Notes under the pieces: generated by a model | Databases searched by the model: none | Told to the model about the DNA's origin: nothing | Seen by the model: the letters and a program-made list of their open reading frames with translations, nothing else | Made by a program: the position numbers and the translations under genes | Shown here: in pieces, positions 49,201 to 59,419 of the stretch | Position numbering within the stretch: position 1 is the stretch's first letter | Layout: the number at the start of each line of letters is the position of its first letter | Assembly: GCF_026151205.1 (NCBI RefSeq) | Contig: NC_087076.1 | Coordinates: 21,818,828 to 21,882,827 of the forward strand | Direction: 5' to 3' | Source: Bolinopsis microptera | Lineage: Eukaryota; Ctenophora; Tentaculata; Lobata; Bolinopsidae | Length of the DNA stretch: 64,000 bases

Positions 49201-52200
49201 CAGTGTCCCGTGTAATCCTGTTCTGTGGAGGTAGTGTTTTATGTGCTGGAATGAAGAGTATCGGGGATCCGGTCCTGGGTTCTCCTATCTTAGGTAGGTC
49301 TCTTCTTTTTACCAACACCTAGCCCCCTATCTCTAGTGCGCGAGAGCTGTCCCCCACTCTAGTGCGCGAGAGCTGTCCCCCACTCTAGTGCGCGAGAGCT
49401 GTCCCCCACTCTAGTGCGCGAGAGCTGTCCCCCCACTCGAGAAACACAGGAGGTGCTGTGGTCCAGCGCCGCCAGGACCTTTTGTTTTTACTGCTGCGCC
49501 AATTGGCGAAATCTGCGCTAGCATTCTTTTTTTGAACTCCGGTGTACTGTTTCTTCTAGACGTTTCCTAAGAAAAATGTCACCTGTTTTGTGTTGCATTG
49601 GTGGCTTCTCCTTCAAATTGTTAAATGTTAATGTCTGTCAGACGTCAGTACATGTCATGCACATCCACTTTCAACCGCTTGTATGTATCACTATTCAATA
49701 ACTCATTTCATCGCATCACAATTAATGATGACATCAACTTATAAGTTATAATAGTCTGAAGTACAATAACTGTTGCATTCAAATTCTATGGTAAAATCAG
49801 ATCGGTTATGGCTTCCGCTACTTTTATTTATTTATTTATTTTTTCATGGTTATATTTCCTTGAGAAAATTTCATCTGTTCTTAAACTTTTATTGTTTATT
49901 CTATCTTTTAAATCATTCACTAATTATCAATCCTGGCGTGTTTACCAAATTCTTCGTGTGTCTTACTTGGTACTACATTTACATCTTGATTCATGTATTA
50001 CTTAAAACTCGAGAATGTTATCCTAAAATCTGTAAAAGGTTTCATCTGTCGGGCGGTGATGTACTCAGTATTGAGTGTGGCCAAACATTCATAGGCTGTT
50101 AAAATTGTAGTGTGTGAGTTAGAATATGTTTACAGTGAAATAACAATTAAACTTTATAATATCTGAAGCACTATTAGAGGTGCCCAGAAAGCTAATAATT
50201 AACCAGAAAACCCCCAGATGGCGGATTGGGCCCAGTTGGTAAGTCGAATCTCGCTTAAAAGCACTCTTTTTGGGTTTTATCTGCTATTTTTCCGCTACTC
50301 TTGGCCTCTTGTTAGCCGGCCCCTTTGCTACATTATATTTTTTGCAGCATGGAGTTTTTGGAGTCGTGATTGGCCCAATTGCAACCCTAAGATTCAATAT
50401 TTAAACTGGATTGATATACAATTGAAGACAAGTATCCCTTCTCAATAATAAGCAATAATTCTACTACTTAGCTTTACTACTATTTAGCAGCCTCACATGC
50501 TGAAACTTATTATTGATCCAGATGAGAACACCGAATAAACCAATATTTTATACTCGATTAAACCGCTAAAAAGAATATTACATGTTATTAAACCGCTAAA
50601 AACTATATTACATGCGAAAACTATATTATATGCGATTTAACCGCTAAAAATTAGGTGTCCGGGGGAGAAGGCCCCGGGAAGGGAGATAGTCTCCGGCCAC
50701 GGTGTGTGTGGTGAACATGTGGTATGTATGAACTGTGAGGGTCAGCATGTATTGCAACCTCACCAATATCTCTGTGTTACCGTGTCTGATTATCCGAGTG
50801 CGACCTTTCTCGCACGCATTATAAATGTGCGGGGAAATGCGGGGAAACCCTTACAGAAGGATATAATGGTTCAAATAATGACGATGATAATACATGTAAT
50901 CATATGTTTTATGTGTCATTGATTATCTACATGTTTCGAGCTGTCTCCTTCTCAAGTGTCATTGTGTCTCATTTATTATTCCATTAATCTCTGGGACAGA
51001 GCATTCCAGTGTAGTTTTAGAGGGGAACCCATATAACACAGCTGGTAGACGAGGAATGAGTCACATAAAACCCTCGGCACAAATCACGTGATCAATTGGA
51101 ATTCCTTATCGGGGGGAGGGCCGCGTACAAATTAGATTGTGGTGATGTTATATTTATTGGCTCTAGCTTGTCTTACTTGCTCCCGGTTCTGCTAGGAAGC
51201 AAGTTAGCTTAACCAATGGGAGAGCAGAGAAATAGATAAGCAAATGTCACGTGCCACGTACTGGTCCCATGCTCTCGCGGCCGCTTGTTATTCGATACAA
51301 CGTTATCACAAAGAAACTGATAACGGCAGCAACTTTTCGCTTCGTGTTGAAAGTGATTGAGTTATAAGCACACTCGGCCAGCCAGCAAACTATCGATCCG
51401 AGATCCAAACAGAGCAATCAGAACGATGTGCACAACAGCCAATCGATTATGAGTAAATTAGGGCTGCCCGGGAGATTTGAATTTGATCCGGGGGGTTGAT
51501 GGGGCCGCATAAAAACTAGCTGTTAAACAGTAGGACCCAGTGAGCTGCAGTTCGTTTACCAATTACCAATTGCGTTATCAAACAGTAACCATATGAGGGT
51601 CTTATGACGGAGTAGAGTAGCCAACCTTGCCACACTATCAGGGGCCACGTGACCAGTTGCCATGGTCACGGGACCCCAGATGCACGTGTCACGTGAGCTA
51701 ACTGCACGTGTCACGTGACCCACAGGGGTTCTTATGGCCGGATTATCAGAGCGGGGAGTCAGTACCTACGAGTAGCTTCGTGTGTCCCACCACCAACCCC
51801 TTCTTTTTCTGTGTTATTTGTTTGTGTTTTTGTTTTTTGTTTTTATGTGTACCGTATCTCCTCTCGATACAAACATGTCGTCCTACCCTTACTACATGCC
51901 CAGTTCTTACGGAGGTAATCTTCTTCATCTATTGCCATGGTTACTGGTATTGAGACCATGGTAACTAAAGTATTATAACTATCTTTTTATCGTGACATGT
52001 GATCCACACGATAAAGTAAACGTCGGCATGATTTGATCCCAGCATTGATCCTCTTGTTAAATCCTTGTAACTTCTCATATTTGACTGTGTATATATATAT
52101 ATATATTGCAATCACATTTATCTTTTTACGTGTCATAAAATTCACAAAAAGCGGTAAATGAACTTGGAAAATGAACTTGGAAAATTTTGTCCATGAAAAT

Positions 52201-52819
52201 GCGGTAGACTGGACATTATAAAATTATAATGCGTAAACAAACTGGGCAAGGAGTTAACTGACTGGTGGGAATATTTCCCCATAAAGTACACTGTACTTAC
52301 TCCTTCATAAAGCACACCGTACTTACCTTACGTAGCTGCACTTCCAGCGGTCCCATAAATCCGCCTCTTAATTAACCTTGTATAACATATATCAGCTAAA
52401 CGATAACGGTATATTGCATTAGCCAGCTCCGGATACATTTCATATTGTACACGGGAGAATAATATACAATCTTGTTAAAATTAAGCTACAAGTGGCAGGC
52501 CCGCTTAATATATTATAAAGTTCAGTTGGTAGCTTTATCGAATATAGAGTGGCTTCCTTCTCCACTTTTGCTGGGAATGTTACAGTGAAAGTAGTGCTAA
52601 TTGCTAATTTTAACTATTTTTATTATACTTTAAAAGTTCCACTTCGAAAGTGTCAAGTTTTGCAATCCTCATTTTTGGTTGTTGTTTCAGAAGAAAGAAA
52701 ACTGTTTATCGGAATGCTCTCAAAAACAATGAAAGAAGATGAGTTACGAGACATGTTCTTACCCTTTGGCTCTATAGAGGAATTGACGATACTAAGGAAT
52801 CCGGACGGTACAAGCAAAG
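28289..52819 (+). CDS. CELF: CELF-family RNA-binding protein (CELF3/4/5/6 type), 5' part
   Basis: CUGBP/Elav-like splicing and mRNA-decay regulator; known members bind UGU/GU-rich RNA in nucleus and cytoplasm. Exons in the window: 28289-28327 ([13 protein letters not shown]), 28618-28795 (first half of RRM1 with RNP2-like LFIGQIP), 33999-34081 ([20 protein letters not shown], the RNP1 part, to ILPG), 42115-42163 ([16 protein letters not shown] linker) and 52691-52819 (start of RRM2: [20 protein letters not shown], then [11 protein letters not shown]). All phases match (0, 1, 0, 1, 1). GQIP, AFxTYCxRESALxAQ, QVKPADSE and NPDGTSKG place it with CELF3-6 rather than CELF1/2. The rest of RRM2, the linker and RRM3 are expected to the right of the window; I searched and did not find the next exon. 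Introns are 0.3 to 10.5 kb and full of tandem repeats and E-boxes. The first donor (CAG then GTTACT) is weak. Confidence 0.93.
29604..29625 (+). other. Candidate alternative first coding exon (to RRM1b)
   Basis: ATG opens a short frame (MREAGSG) that meets GGG, then GTAAGA, in phase 1. The next CELF exon (33999) needs phase 1. Weak evidence because the frame is very short and would drop half of RRM1. Confidence 0.2.
30400..30472. promoter_or_regulatory. Paired E-box / ATTGG module
   Basis: Two CACGTG palindromes (30400-30405, 30443-30448), each followed by TGATTGG (30423-30429 and near 30466-30472), an inverted CCAAT box. GTCACGTGAC-type sites are bound by USF/MYC/TFE factors and ATTGG by NF-Y in animals; function here is inferred. 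Confidence 0.45.
34069..34177 (+). repeat. Tandem duplication of a CELF splice donor
   Basis: Two near-identical 55-bp copies of the end of the RRM1b exon with its donor: TTTTACCAGGC then GTAAGTAGCTCAATT. Donors lie at 34082 and 34137. The second would add 55 bases, run into an in-frame TAA and shift the frame, so only the first gives a full protein. Confidence 0.9.
35668..36586. repeat. 54-bp minisatellite, 17 copies
   Basis: Seventeen almost identical 54-bp units starting CTGATTTGTAACTTGTGGAC and ending GGGAATGTAAGTGAGTCA. The unit is divisible by three and stop-free in one frame ([18 protein letters not shown]), giving a long spurious frame from the ATG at 35599. Each unit holds GTAAGTGAGT, a strong 5' splice-site core. 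Confidence 0.97.
38687..39707. repeat. 12-bp minisatellite, about 85 copies
   Basis: About 1 kb of CTACCTCCACCC repeats with rare T or deletion variants. Frames read PTST and YLHP on plus and VEVG on minus; these are by-products of the repeat, not genes. Confidence 0.98.
40543..40566 (+). other. Candidate alternative first coding exon (to linker exon)
   Basis: ATG frame MPAVRRAK ends at AAG, then GTGAGG, in phase 0, which the linker exon at 42115 requires. Preceded by a T-rich stretch. Unsupported by homology. Confidence 0.25.
44215..44597. repeat. Direct duplication of about 105 bp
   Basis: 44215-44325 and 44494-44597 share CGATACTTTTTACCGCATCA, CAATCACAAACAAAGTTATA and GTAAATGTGAGCTAGTT in the same order with about 85 percent identity by eye. 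Probably two copies of an old dispersed repeat. Confidence 0.75.
47420..47625. repeat. TCC trinucleotide array
   Basis: About 200 bp of nearly pure (TCC)n, interrupted by single ATCC, TTCTCC and CCCCTCC variants. It reads as poly-Ser or poly-Gly and explains the low-complexity frames on both strands. Confidence 0.98.
48007..48077. promoter_or_regulatory. Three E-boxes with two ATTGG boxes
   Basis: CACGTG at 48007, 48021 and 48048 with TGATTGG at 48030-48036 and 48071-48077. Same layout as the module at 30400. A promoter or enhancer of CELF is inferred. Confidence 0.45.
49251..49293 (+). other. Candidate alternative first coding exon (to RRM2)
   Basis: The ATG frame [14 protein letters not shown] meets G, then GTAGGT, in phase 1, exactly what the RRM2 exon at 52691 needs. 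It lies after GAGAGAGA and CT-rich sequence. An overlapping ATG at 49241 is open in phase 2, which does not match. It would give an isoform without RRM1. Confidence 0.35.
49333..49437. repeat. 26-bp tandem repeat, four copies
   Basis: Four copies of a unit containing CTAGTGCGCGAGAGCTGTCC, about 40 bp after the candidate exon donor at 49293. CpG-rich compared with its surroundings. Confidence 0.95.
51644..51716. promoter_or_regulatory. Five E-boxes upstream of the 51875 exon
   Basis: Five CACGTG hexamers in about 70 bp, in CACGTGTCACGTGA-type pairs, ending about 160 bp before the candidate first exon at 51875. The position fits a core promoter or proximal enhancer. Confidence 0.5.
51875..51914 (+). 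other. Candidate alternative first coding exon (to RRM2)
   Basis: The ATG frame [13 protein letters not shown] ends at G, then GTAATC, in phase 1 and would join the RRM2 exon 0.8 kb downstream as ...[13 protein letters not shown]. The Tyr/Ser-rich start, the close upstream E-box cluster and the phase match make it the best of the alternative first exons. The product would lack RRM1. Confidence 0.45.
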
Positions 52820-54715
52820 GTAAGTGTTAAATTGCTCTTTTCTCTTTTGCGGCAGGTGTTTTTTATTGGGTATGTGTTTCTCATTGACTTTTGTGTGCGT
52901 TTTTTACGAATTCTTGCTCTACTTTTTCTTGTTCGAATTTTATTCGAATTGTTGCGTGCACGTTTTTATAATTTCCGCCTGATTTTAAAATTTTCTGACG
53001 TCTAACTTATAGACTTCATATTTCTCTGGAATTTTCTCCTCTTCGACTTCAGATAGTATTTACATTTTTTCCCCGTACCCACATAATTTCCCTGCAACTG
53101 TCGTTGAACTTTTAGGTACTTTTATAATTTTAAATCTTTTGTGGTTTCGATTAGTCATTCTACACTGAACAGCGTATGCCAATCACCACCTATAGTTTTT
53201 ACCAGCACAATATCAGAACAGTGGCTCACCTTTAACTTACGTATAGTTCAGTAACTATGCATTTTTTATACCTTTACTTTTAGCATTGCACAAATTGTGT
53301 TGCGCCTTGTCGCGGTCAGTTTAGCAAATGTGTTCCGTTAGTTCGCGAGATCGTCAGCCGTGAATCGTGATACGGTATCAGTAGGTGACTGGGTATCACT
53401 GAAACCTCCCCGCCTAGACTTCTTTGTAGCTTTATCAAAAGAATTTCATCTGGAAGATTCCTGTTTGATACAGATTCTAATAAGAAGAAGGAGTACAGTA
53501 AGTACACAATGAGCCGCGCAATTTCTGGAAATTTGTACCTTGACAGCACACGGCACGCAGTGTTCCGGCCGCACGTCTTAATTTTCCTTATTTTTTTACC
53601 GTTTTAAAAAATTCCTTAGATTTGCCTTCCATTGCACACTCCAGTTATCATGATATTTGGGTTTAAGTGAGTTACAAGCTCGTGCAGTATAAACTGCTTT
53701 AACCACTGCCAAAGTTCACTTCCATCAGGTCCTCCTCATTAACATGATCTAACGCCATTGTGTTTCTCCGTCAGTGTGTGTGAGCGCTGTTTTCTAATAT
53801 GATGATTCCGTTAAATATGCCTACTAATTTACCGGTCACTTATTGCCCGAATGTTTTGGTAATAGGATAATTGATCGGCTTGCTGTGTAACCGCAAGTTT
53901 GTGAGTTCAGTAACGTTGGTTACCGATGTAAGCTTCAGCCATTAGACCTTTTGCGGGCAACTTATCGTCCACAAACAACATTTTATCTCTACATGACGTA
54001 TTTTCTCTGTTTCTGTAAATCTTCTAATTTCGACTTCTGGGATTCTTCTAAATGCTTCCGATCACGCATATTATATGCTTGGAATTCTATTGAATATGAA
54101 TTATTTAAAATAGTTAGAACTGTGGTCAGAGTATTTATCTCTCTCGATGATTTACGTCAAATTTGTGTCAGTTGACTCGGGCGCTTTCGCATTTCTGAAA
54201 TGAGTCATAATTTGCAGCATACTGTCACGTTAATTAGGAAGGGTATTAAGGTAAATTTGTGAATACTGGTATGTGTAGCCTGAGCTACATTTTAGCAGTT
54301 TTGCTTCCTTCCGTTAGTAGTTGTGTGTTATTTATTCTCCGCTTGGGACGGTCCAGATTTATTAGGTCATGTAAGTGTAACTTACAGATACCCTAACTCA
54401 TAATGCCCTAACTCATAATGCCCTTACAGCGAAAATGGACAAAATTGTAAAAGGCCCCAACTCCAATAATTGCTCCTATTTCTAATAAAATAGTGTTAAG
54501 TTTACGACTAGTGATGGACCACGGAGTATGCGCAAAATATTCAGCTTTTAAAAGCACGACCAGTAAAATTTGACCAAACCCTCTTAGTAACTATGTTATA
54601 GTAGTAAAGTAGTGTGCTGATCAAGCAGAGTCGCTACATTTCTCATCGCACCCAACCTCATTAATCAACACTGCACGAAAACATACCTCCAGCTAATCCG
54701 GCCCCGACTCTCACG

Positions 54716-54781
54716 TGACGTCACACCATGTGATGTGACGTCACGCCATGTTGTGTGACGTCACCTTACGTGACCTGACGT
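54716..54781. promoter_or_regulatory. CRE array with 20-bp period
   Basis: Perfect TGACGTCA palindromes start at 54716, 54736 and 54756, with a partial fourth (TGACGTTT) at 54776. The unit is about TGACGTCACNCCATGTNNTG. CACGTG overlaps the first site at 54712 and another lies at 54787. TGACGTCA is the CREB/ATF site in animals. Confidence 0.6.
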
Positions 54782-54964
54782 TTCAGCACGTGACTTGACT
54801 ATATATTGATATGGCTGCCCAGCAGTTGAATAGCTGTATTTGCAGTTGCTTGCGTGCGTAACGAGCTTCCCAACCCCCCGAGGTGACCTCACGTGACTGT
54901 TATCAATCACTGATTGGGCCACTATATCGCAACTCTTACACACACGTTGAGATCCTCATCCCTG

Positions 54965-55010
54965 ATTGGATAATCAAAGTCACGTGGGCGGCTCCTCGGG
55001 CTGTGATTGG
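54965..55010. promoter_or_regulatory. E-box flanked by two ATTGG boxes
   Basis: ATTGG at 54965, GTCACGTGGGCG at 54979 and TGATTGG ending at 55010. It repeats the motif and spacing style of 48007-48077, including the words GTCACGTGGGCG and TGATTGG. Confidence 0.45.
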
Positions 55011-55299
55011 TCACCAAACACCCCTCGCCGACCACCCAGCGCAGAGGTAGAGCACTACCTTTATTACTCCACGTCTCATTAAAGATTGCATGCCACTATT
55101 AATCTATTTGCTGGCCAATCAGTGATCAGCTTACCTCGCTAATCCAATCACAGACGACCAGACCAGGATCCGACCACTGAGAGCAGAGTTTATTTATCGC
55201 GTGATGGAGAATGAACATAGTGTACCGAATATTATATTCCCTCCTAATGAGAGACCTTCTGTTGTCCAAGCTGACCTGATCATCACCACGTCTTTTTCC

Positions 55300-56510
55300 T
55301 TGCAATTCTGATGCTATCTCACGTCTTTTTCCTCGCAATTCTGCTGCTATCTCACGTCTTTTTCCTTGATATTCTGCTGCTATCTCACGTCTTTTTCCTC
55401 GATATTCTGATGCTATCTCACGTCTTTTTCCTCGCAATTCTGCTGCTATCTCACGTCTTTTTCCTTGATATTCTGCTGCTATCTCACGTCTTTTCCCTCG
55501 ACATTCTGTGGTTATCTCACGTCTTTTCCCTCGCAATTCTGATGCTATCTCACGTCTTTTTCCTCGCAATTCTGCTGCTATCTCACGTCTTTTTCCTCGC
55601 AATTCTGCTGCTATCTCACGTCTTTTTCCTTGATATTCTGCTGCTATCTCACGTCTTTTTCCTTGAAATTCTGCTGCTATCTCACGTCTTTTTCCTCGCA
55701 ATTCTGATGCTATCTCACGTCTTTTTCCTCGCAATTCTGATGCTATCTCACGTCTTTTTCCTCGATATTCTGCTGCTATCTCACGTCTTTTTCCTCGCAA
55801 TTCTGATGCTATCTCACGTCTTTTTCCTCGCAATTCTGATGCTATCTCACGTCTTTTTCCTCGATATTCTGATGCTATCTCACGTCTTTTTCCTCGATAT
55901 TCTGATGCTATCTCACGTCTTTTTCCTTGATATTCTGCTGCTATCTCACGTCTTTTTCCTCGCAATTCTGCTGCTATCTCACGTCTTTTTCCTCGCAATT
56001 CTGATGCTATCTCACGTCTTTTTCCTCGATATTCTGCTGCTATCTCACGTCTTTTTCCTCGCAATTCTGATGCTATCTCACGTCTTTTTCCTCGCAATTC
56101 TGATGCTATCTCACGTCTTTTTCCTCGATATTCTGATGCTATCTCACGTCTTTTTCCTCGATATTCTGATGCTATCTCATGTCTTTTTCCTTGATATTCT
56201 GCTGCTATCTCACGTCTTTTTCCTCGAAATTCTGCTGCTATCTCACGTCTTTTTCCTCGATATTCTGCTGCTATCTCACGTCTTTTTCCTTGAAATTCTG
56301 CTGCTATCTCACGTCTTTTTCCTCGCAATTCTGCTGCTATCTCACGTCTTTTTCCTCGATATTCTGATGCTATCTCACGTCTTTTTCCTCGACATTCTGC
56401 TGCTATCTCATGTCTTTTTCCTCGCAATTCTGATGCTATCTCACGTCTTTTTCCTTGAAATTCTGCTGCTATCTCACGTCTTTTTCACGTCTTTTTCCTG
56501 GACATTACGA
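55300..56510. repeat. 33-bp minisatellite, about 36 copies, higher-order
   Basis: Units contain TCTCACGTCTTTTTCCTCG plus a variable half (CAATTCTG, ATATTCTG or AAATTCTG, then CTGCTA or ATGCTA). Open on both strands (LLSHVFFLAIL on plus, RGKRREIAAEL on minus), which explains 400-codon frames with no real protein. The variant order repeats with a period of eight units. Confidence 0.97.
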
Positions 56511-57252
56511 TGTTACATCAACATTCAACTCTCTTTCCTTGAGTAAAATTGCCCGATTTTCATTACTATAGTCACACGTCCTTTTTTTTGCCATCCAGAC
56601 ACTGTACCAACGTTATCCCCATCTCATTGAGGCAAATCTTTATAAATTCAAGTTCTTTCAAACGGAATATTATGTCCCAAAAATATTATCATAAGATGAA
56701 GTTTGAATCGAACAAAGTAAAATTTAAATAATGTTGCATACATATCGGTTGTTATGTATGATATTTAAACTCTTGATTGACAATCTTTAGTCGAGCTAAA
56801 GTGAAGCCACCTTTACATCCATCAATATCATGCACTACTTCAAAGCGGTAAGTTTCTTGATTCTGACTAGAGATTTGTGCTGGAAATAGAACTTGTTCGA
56901 AATTTTATTTTTAATGAAACACGTCCACCCTTTCAATACCGTTCATTACGCTTGGCGTCCTTCGCCACAGTTTTTCGAAGATCAATTTTTATTTTTTTAG
57001 CACTTATTTTATAAAACGTCCTAATTGACCAATAACCTATCGTAAATGACCACTTGCAGATGTCGCGTGCGTTTCGTTAGCTTTGTTTTACCTCACGGGT
57101 TTAATTTATACCTGATCTTATGATTATCTTTCCTCGGAATCCATCATTCTGAGAAGGCTCAACTGTAGAGCATCAAATACTTGACGGTCAATCCTCCTCC
57201 CTCCATCCACTACAGTACTTTACAACTAATATATAAATCAGTCACTCACAAA

Positions 57253-57280
57253 ATGTCGACGATCTCTCGGTCTAAGTGTG
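57253..57280 (+). other. Candidate alternative first coding exon (3' of RRM2a)
   Basis: The ATG frame MSTISRSKC ends at G, then GTAAGA, in phase 1, the phase the unseen next CELF exon must have. Short and without homology. Confidence 0.25.
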
Positions 57281-57687
57281 GTAAGATTTACTTGCCTTGC
57301 TTTCTGTGTTAGCGATGATCAGCTTGACCGCTCGTTCTTAAATGGGCGATCTCTTGATAAATAGCAAGCATGTTATAGACGTTAACTCATCAAAATTCAA
57401 CCGTATTTTTCGTATTTCTACATTTCATCTAGTCGTAATCATTTAAGCTTGTAAATGTTGTAGCTGTAGTACAGTTAACTCGTGACACACATAGAAGTCA
57501 CTGTAATTGGACTCTACAGCTACTCTTGTTAAAGTTATAACAACTATTCACTGCCATTTCCAGCCAGTGAATTTCTTTGATCTGTGTTTGAGTTTTAGTC
57601 GAGGACTGGCCACGCTACGTCTCGCATATCAGTTGTATATACTAGAGTCTAGCCACTCCAGAAGAAGAGCACAGTTTATTTCCCGAA

Positions 57688-57850
57688 CAATTAGCTAATT
57701 AGCTACTTAAATTTCTAAAACCCACGACCAATTAGCTACTTAAATTTCTAAAACCCACAACCAATTAGCTACTTAACGTTCTAAAACCCACGACCAATTA
57801 GCTAATTAACGTTATAAAACCCACCACCAATTAGCTAATTAACATATAAA
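57688..57850. repeat. 33-bp degenerate tandem repeat, five copies
   Basis: Five imperfect units of the form CCAATTAGCTACTTAAATTT followed by CTAAAACCCACGA. Confidence 0.92.
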
Positions 57851-58678
57851 ACCACAACCTACCAGACCCCACCATTTTCACGTGTTTCTAGAACCGATAG
57901 TTTGTCCACTACTCTCCGCATTATATCACACGAATTTTAATACATGTTGACAAGTGGAGATAGGACTGACTCACAGTGAGCGAGGTTGACATATGTTAAT
58001 GGCTATAGTGTCTGGTTGTTCAGTTGGTGTTGCTGCCTTGTTTTCTCTATGTTTAACTTCTTGTTTTGGTGTTTGGATGTCTAATATGTCTCTGGCTTTT
58101 GTTTTGCATTTTTATTGTGATTCGAGGGATTTAATCGGTGGGGTTATGTACTTTTGTGGTTGTCAACATGGTCACGTCTTCAAAAGGAAGGTTGTTTAAT
58201 ACGTATTGCAAGTTTGTACGTTTTCAAATTCAACACGTATTGATTCTCCAATAATTAAATCGTTTTCGTATAATGTTTCTTTTTCAATTGTTGAAATAAA
58301 AATATCTTTAAAAAGGATGACTGCGAGAAATGAGAATTTTAAATGAGATAGCGAAACGATTAAATATAGTTAGTCATACGTTGAACTCAGTTGATGAACT
58401 TAATTTATGCTAAGTGCTAGCGGTTCGTGTAGCATGGATGTAGAACCTATTACTCAGTCACTACAAAGATACTTAAATAAGTTTATTGTTAAGTTACTGT
58501 CGAGATACTGTTAAGTTACTGTCGAGAAAATGTCGAGAAACTTTACAATCTCGACAGGAGTTGAATTTTCAGTGCCCGATTTAAAATCAATTTCAATTTT
58601 CTAGTTGAACAATTGTTAAATCTTATCAGTCTTATAATCTTAGATTTTCGTTGTTCTTAGAGATAAGGTTATAATAAC

Positions 58679-58815
58679 ATAAACCCGCCACGCAAAGGGT
58701 TTATATAACAGATCATCCCGCGCTAGCGGGATGATCTGATAAACACATACGAGTGCGCGCAGCGCACGAGTTTTGTGTTAATATGTAATCCCGAAGCGCC
58801 AGCTGAGGGATTACA
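58679..58815. repeat. Chain of four adjacent stem-loops
   Basis: Four inverted repeats follow one another: ATAAACCC/GGGTTTAT (58679, 58697), CAGATCATCCCGC/GCGGGATGATCTG (58709-58738, 4-nt loop GCTA), AACACA..GTGCGC/GCGCAC..TGTGTT (58742-58779) and TGTAATCCC/GGGATTACA (58784, 58807). The stems are GC-rich in an AT-rich setting. Origin unknown. Confidence 0.85.
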
Positions 58816-58848
58816 TTTATTTAGCCCTGAGCGTGAAGTGTTTATGGA

Positions 58849-59419
58849 TTATAATTATCTCCGGCGATTTCGACAAGGGATTTGAATGTCAAACCGATCT
58901 GTCATAGTGGAGCAATAGCTTGAACGTTAGCAGGAACAAGAGCTGGAAGGAGAGCAAGCAAAACAATACTATTTTTAGGGCACGGACAAGGGTAGCTGGC
59001 TAGTCGCCAACTTCTCACGCCAAGCGTTGGAGAAATTCCAAGAATTAGCTGCTTTGGCAACGTTCCCAGGAATTTGCGTGTAAAAGAAGTGGACGGTTAC
59101 GATGTTTCATATCACGTGGTGCGCTTTCGTGTCACGTGGTATAGACTCGGCGTATGCTATTGGTGGCACGTGGTACGCACGTGACGCGCCCACGTGATCG
59201 CGCGTCTAACTGTTCTACTATTATCGAGTTCTAATCAGCAGTATCATTGATTATTGTAAGTCGGAGAATTGAATGATAAACATCAGTTACGACTAAAAAG
59301 CGGGCCGGGTTTATACAAATTTCCGGGGCGGGATGATATCACCTTGAGATGTTTATCTAACAGCGGGCCGGGCTGAGTGATAATATGATCCCGCGTCGAA
59401 ATCCCGGAGATATTTATAA
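58849..59419. mobile_element. Possible non-autonomous element with about 33-bp inverted ends
   Basis: The sequence around TATCTCCGGCGATTTCGACA (58849-58882) recurs inverted as TCGAAATCCCGGAGATA (59388-59419). Between them are GCGGGCCGGG twice, GATAAACATC with its inverted copy, and a five-E-box cluster. No target duplication was resolved. Confidence 0.4.
59113..59196. promoter_or_regulatory. Five E-boxes and one ATTGG in 84 bp
   Basis: CACGTG at 59113, 59133, 59167, 59179 and 59191 with CTATTGG at 59157-59163. This is the densest cluster in the window. Confidence 0.5.

Larger units (their letters stand above)
42164..52690. other. CELF intron (linker to RRM2)
   Basis: About 10.5 kb. It contains a duplicated segment (44215-44597), unassigned repeat-like DNA (45050-45540), a TCC array, a 26-bp array, dense E-boxes at 46926-48077 and 51085-51716, and two candidate first exons (49251-49293 and 51875-51914). 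Confidence 0.5.

Noticed and set aside
50218-50238. MADWAQL candidate first exon
   Set aside because: It ends in phase 0 at a good donor, but the RRM2 exon needs phase 1; kept as a counter-example to the phase-match pattern.
55300-56510. CRISPR-like array
   Set aside because: Direct 33-bp repeats follow each other with no spacers, in eukaryotic intron DNA with no cas genes; it is a minisatellite.
55126-56546. Overlapping 433- and 411-codon frames on both strands (RGKRREIA and LSHVFFL repeats)
   Set aside because: Both come from the same 33-bp tandem array; no unique flanking domain, signal or splice context supports a protein.
56790-56849. Possible CELF exon between an AG and GTAAGT
   Set aside because: The translation does not resemble the GCAFVKF continuation of RRM2 and the ATG version ends in phase 0, which does not fit.
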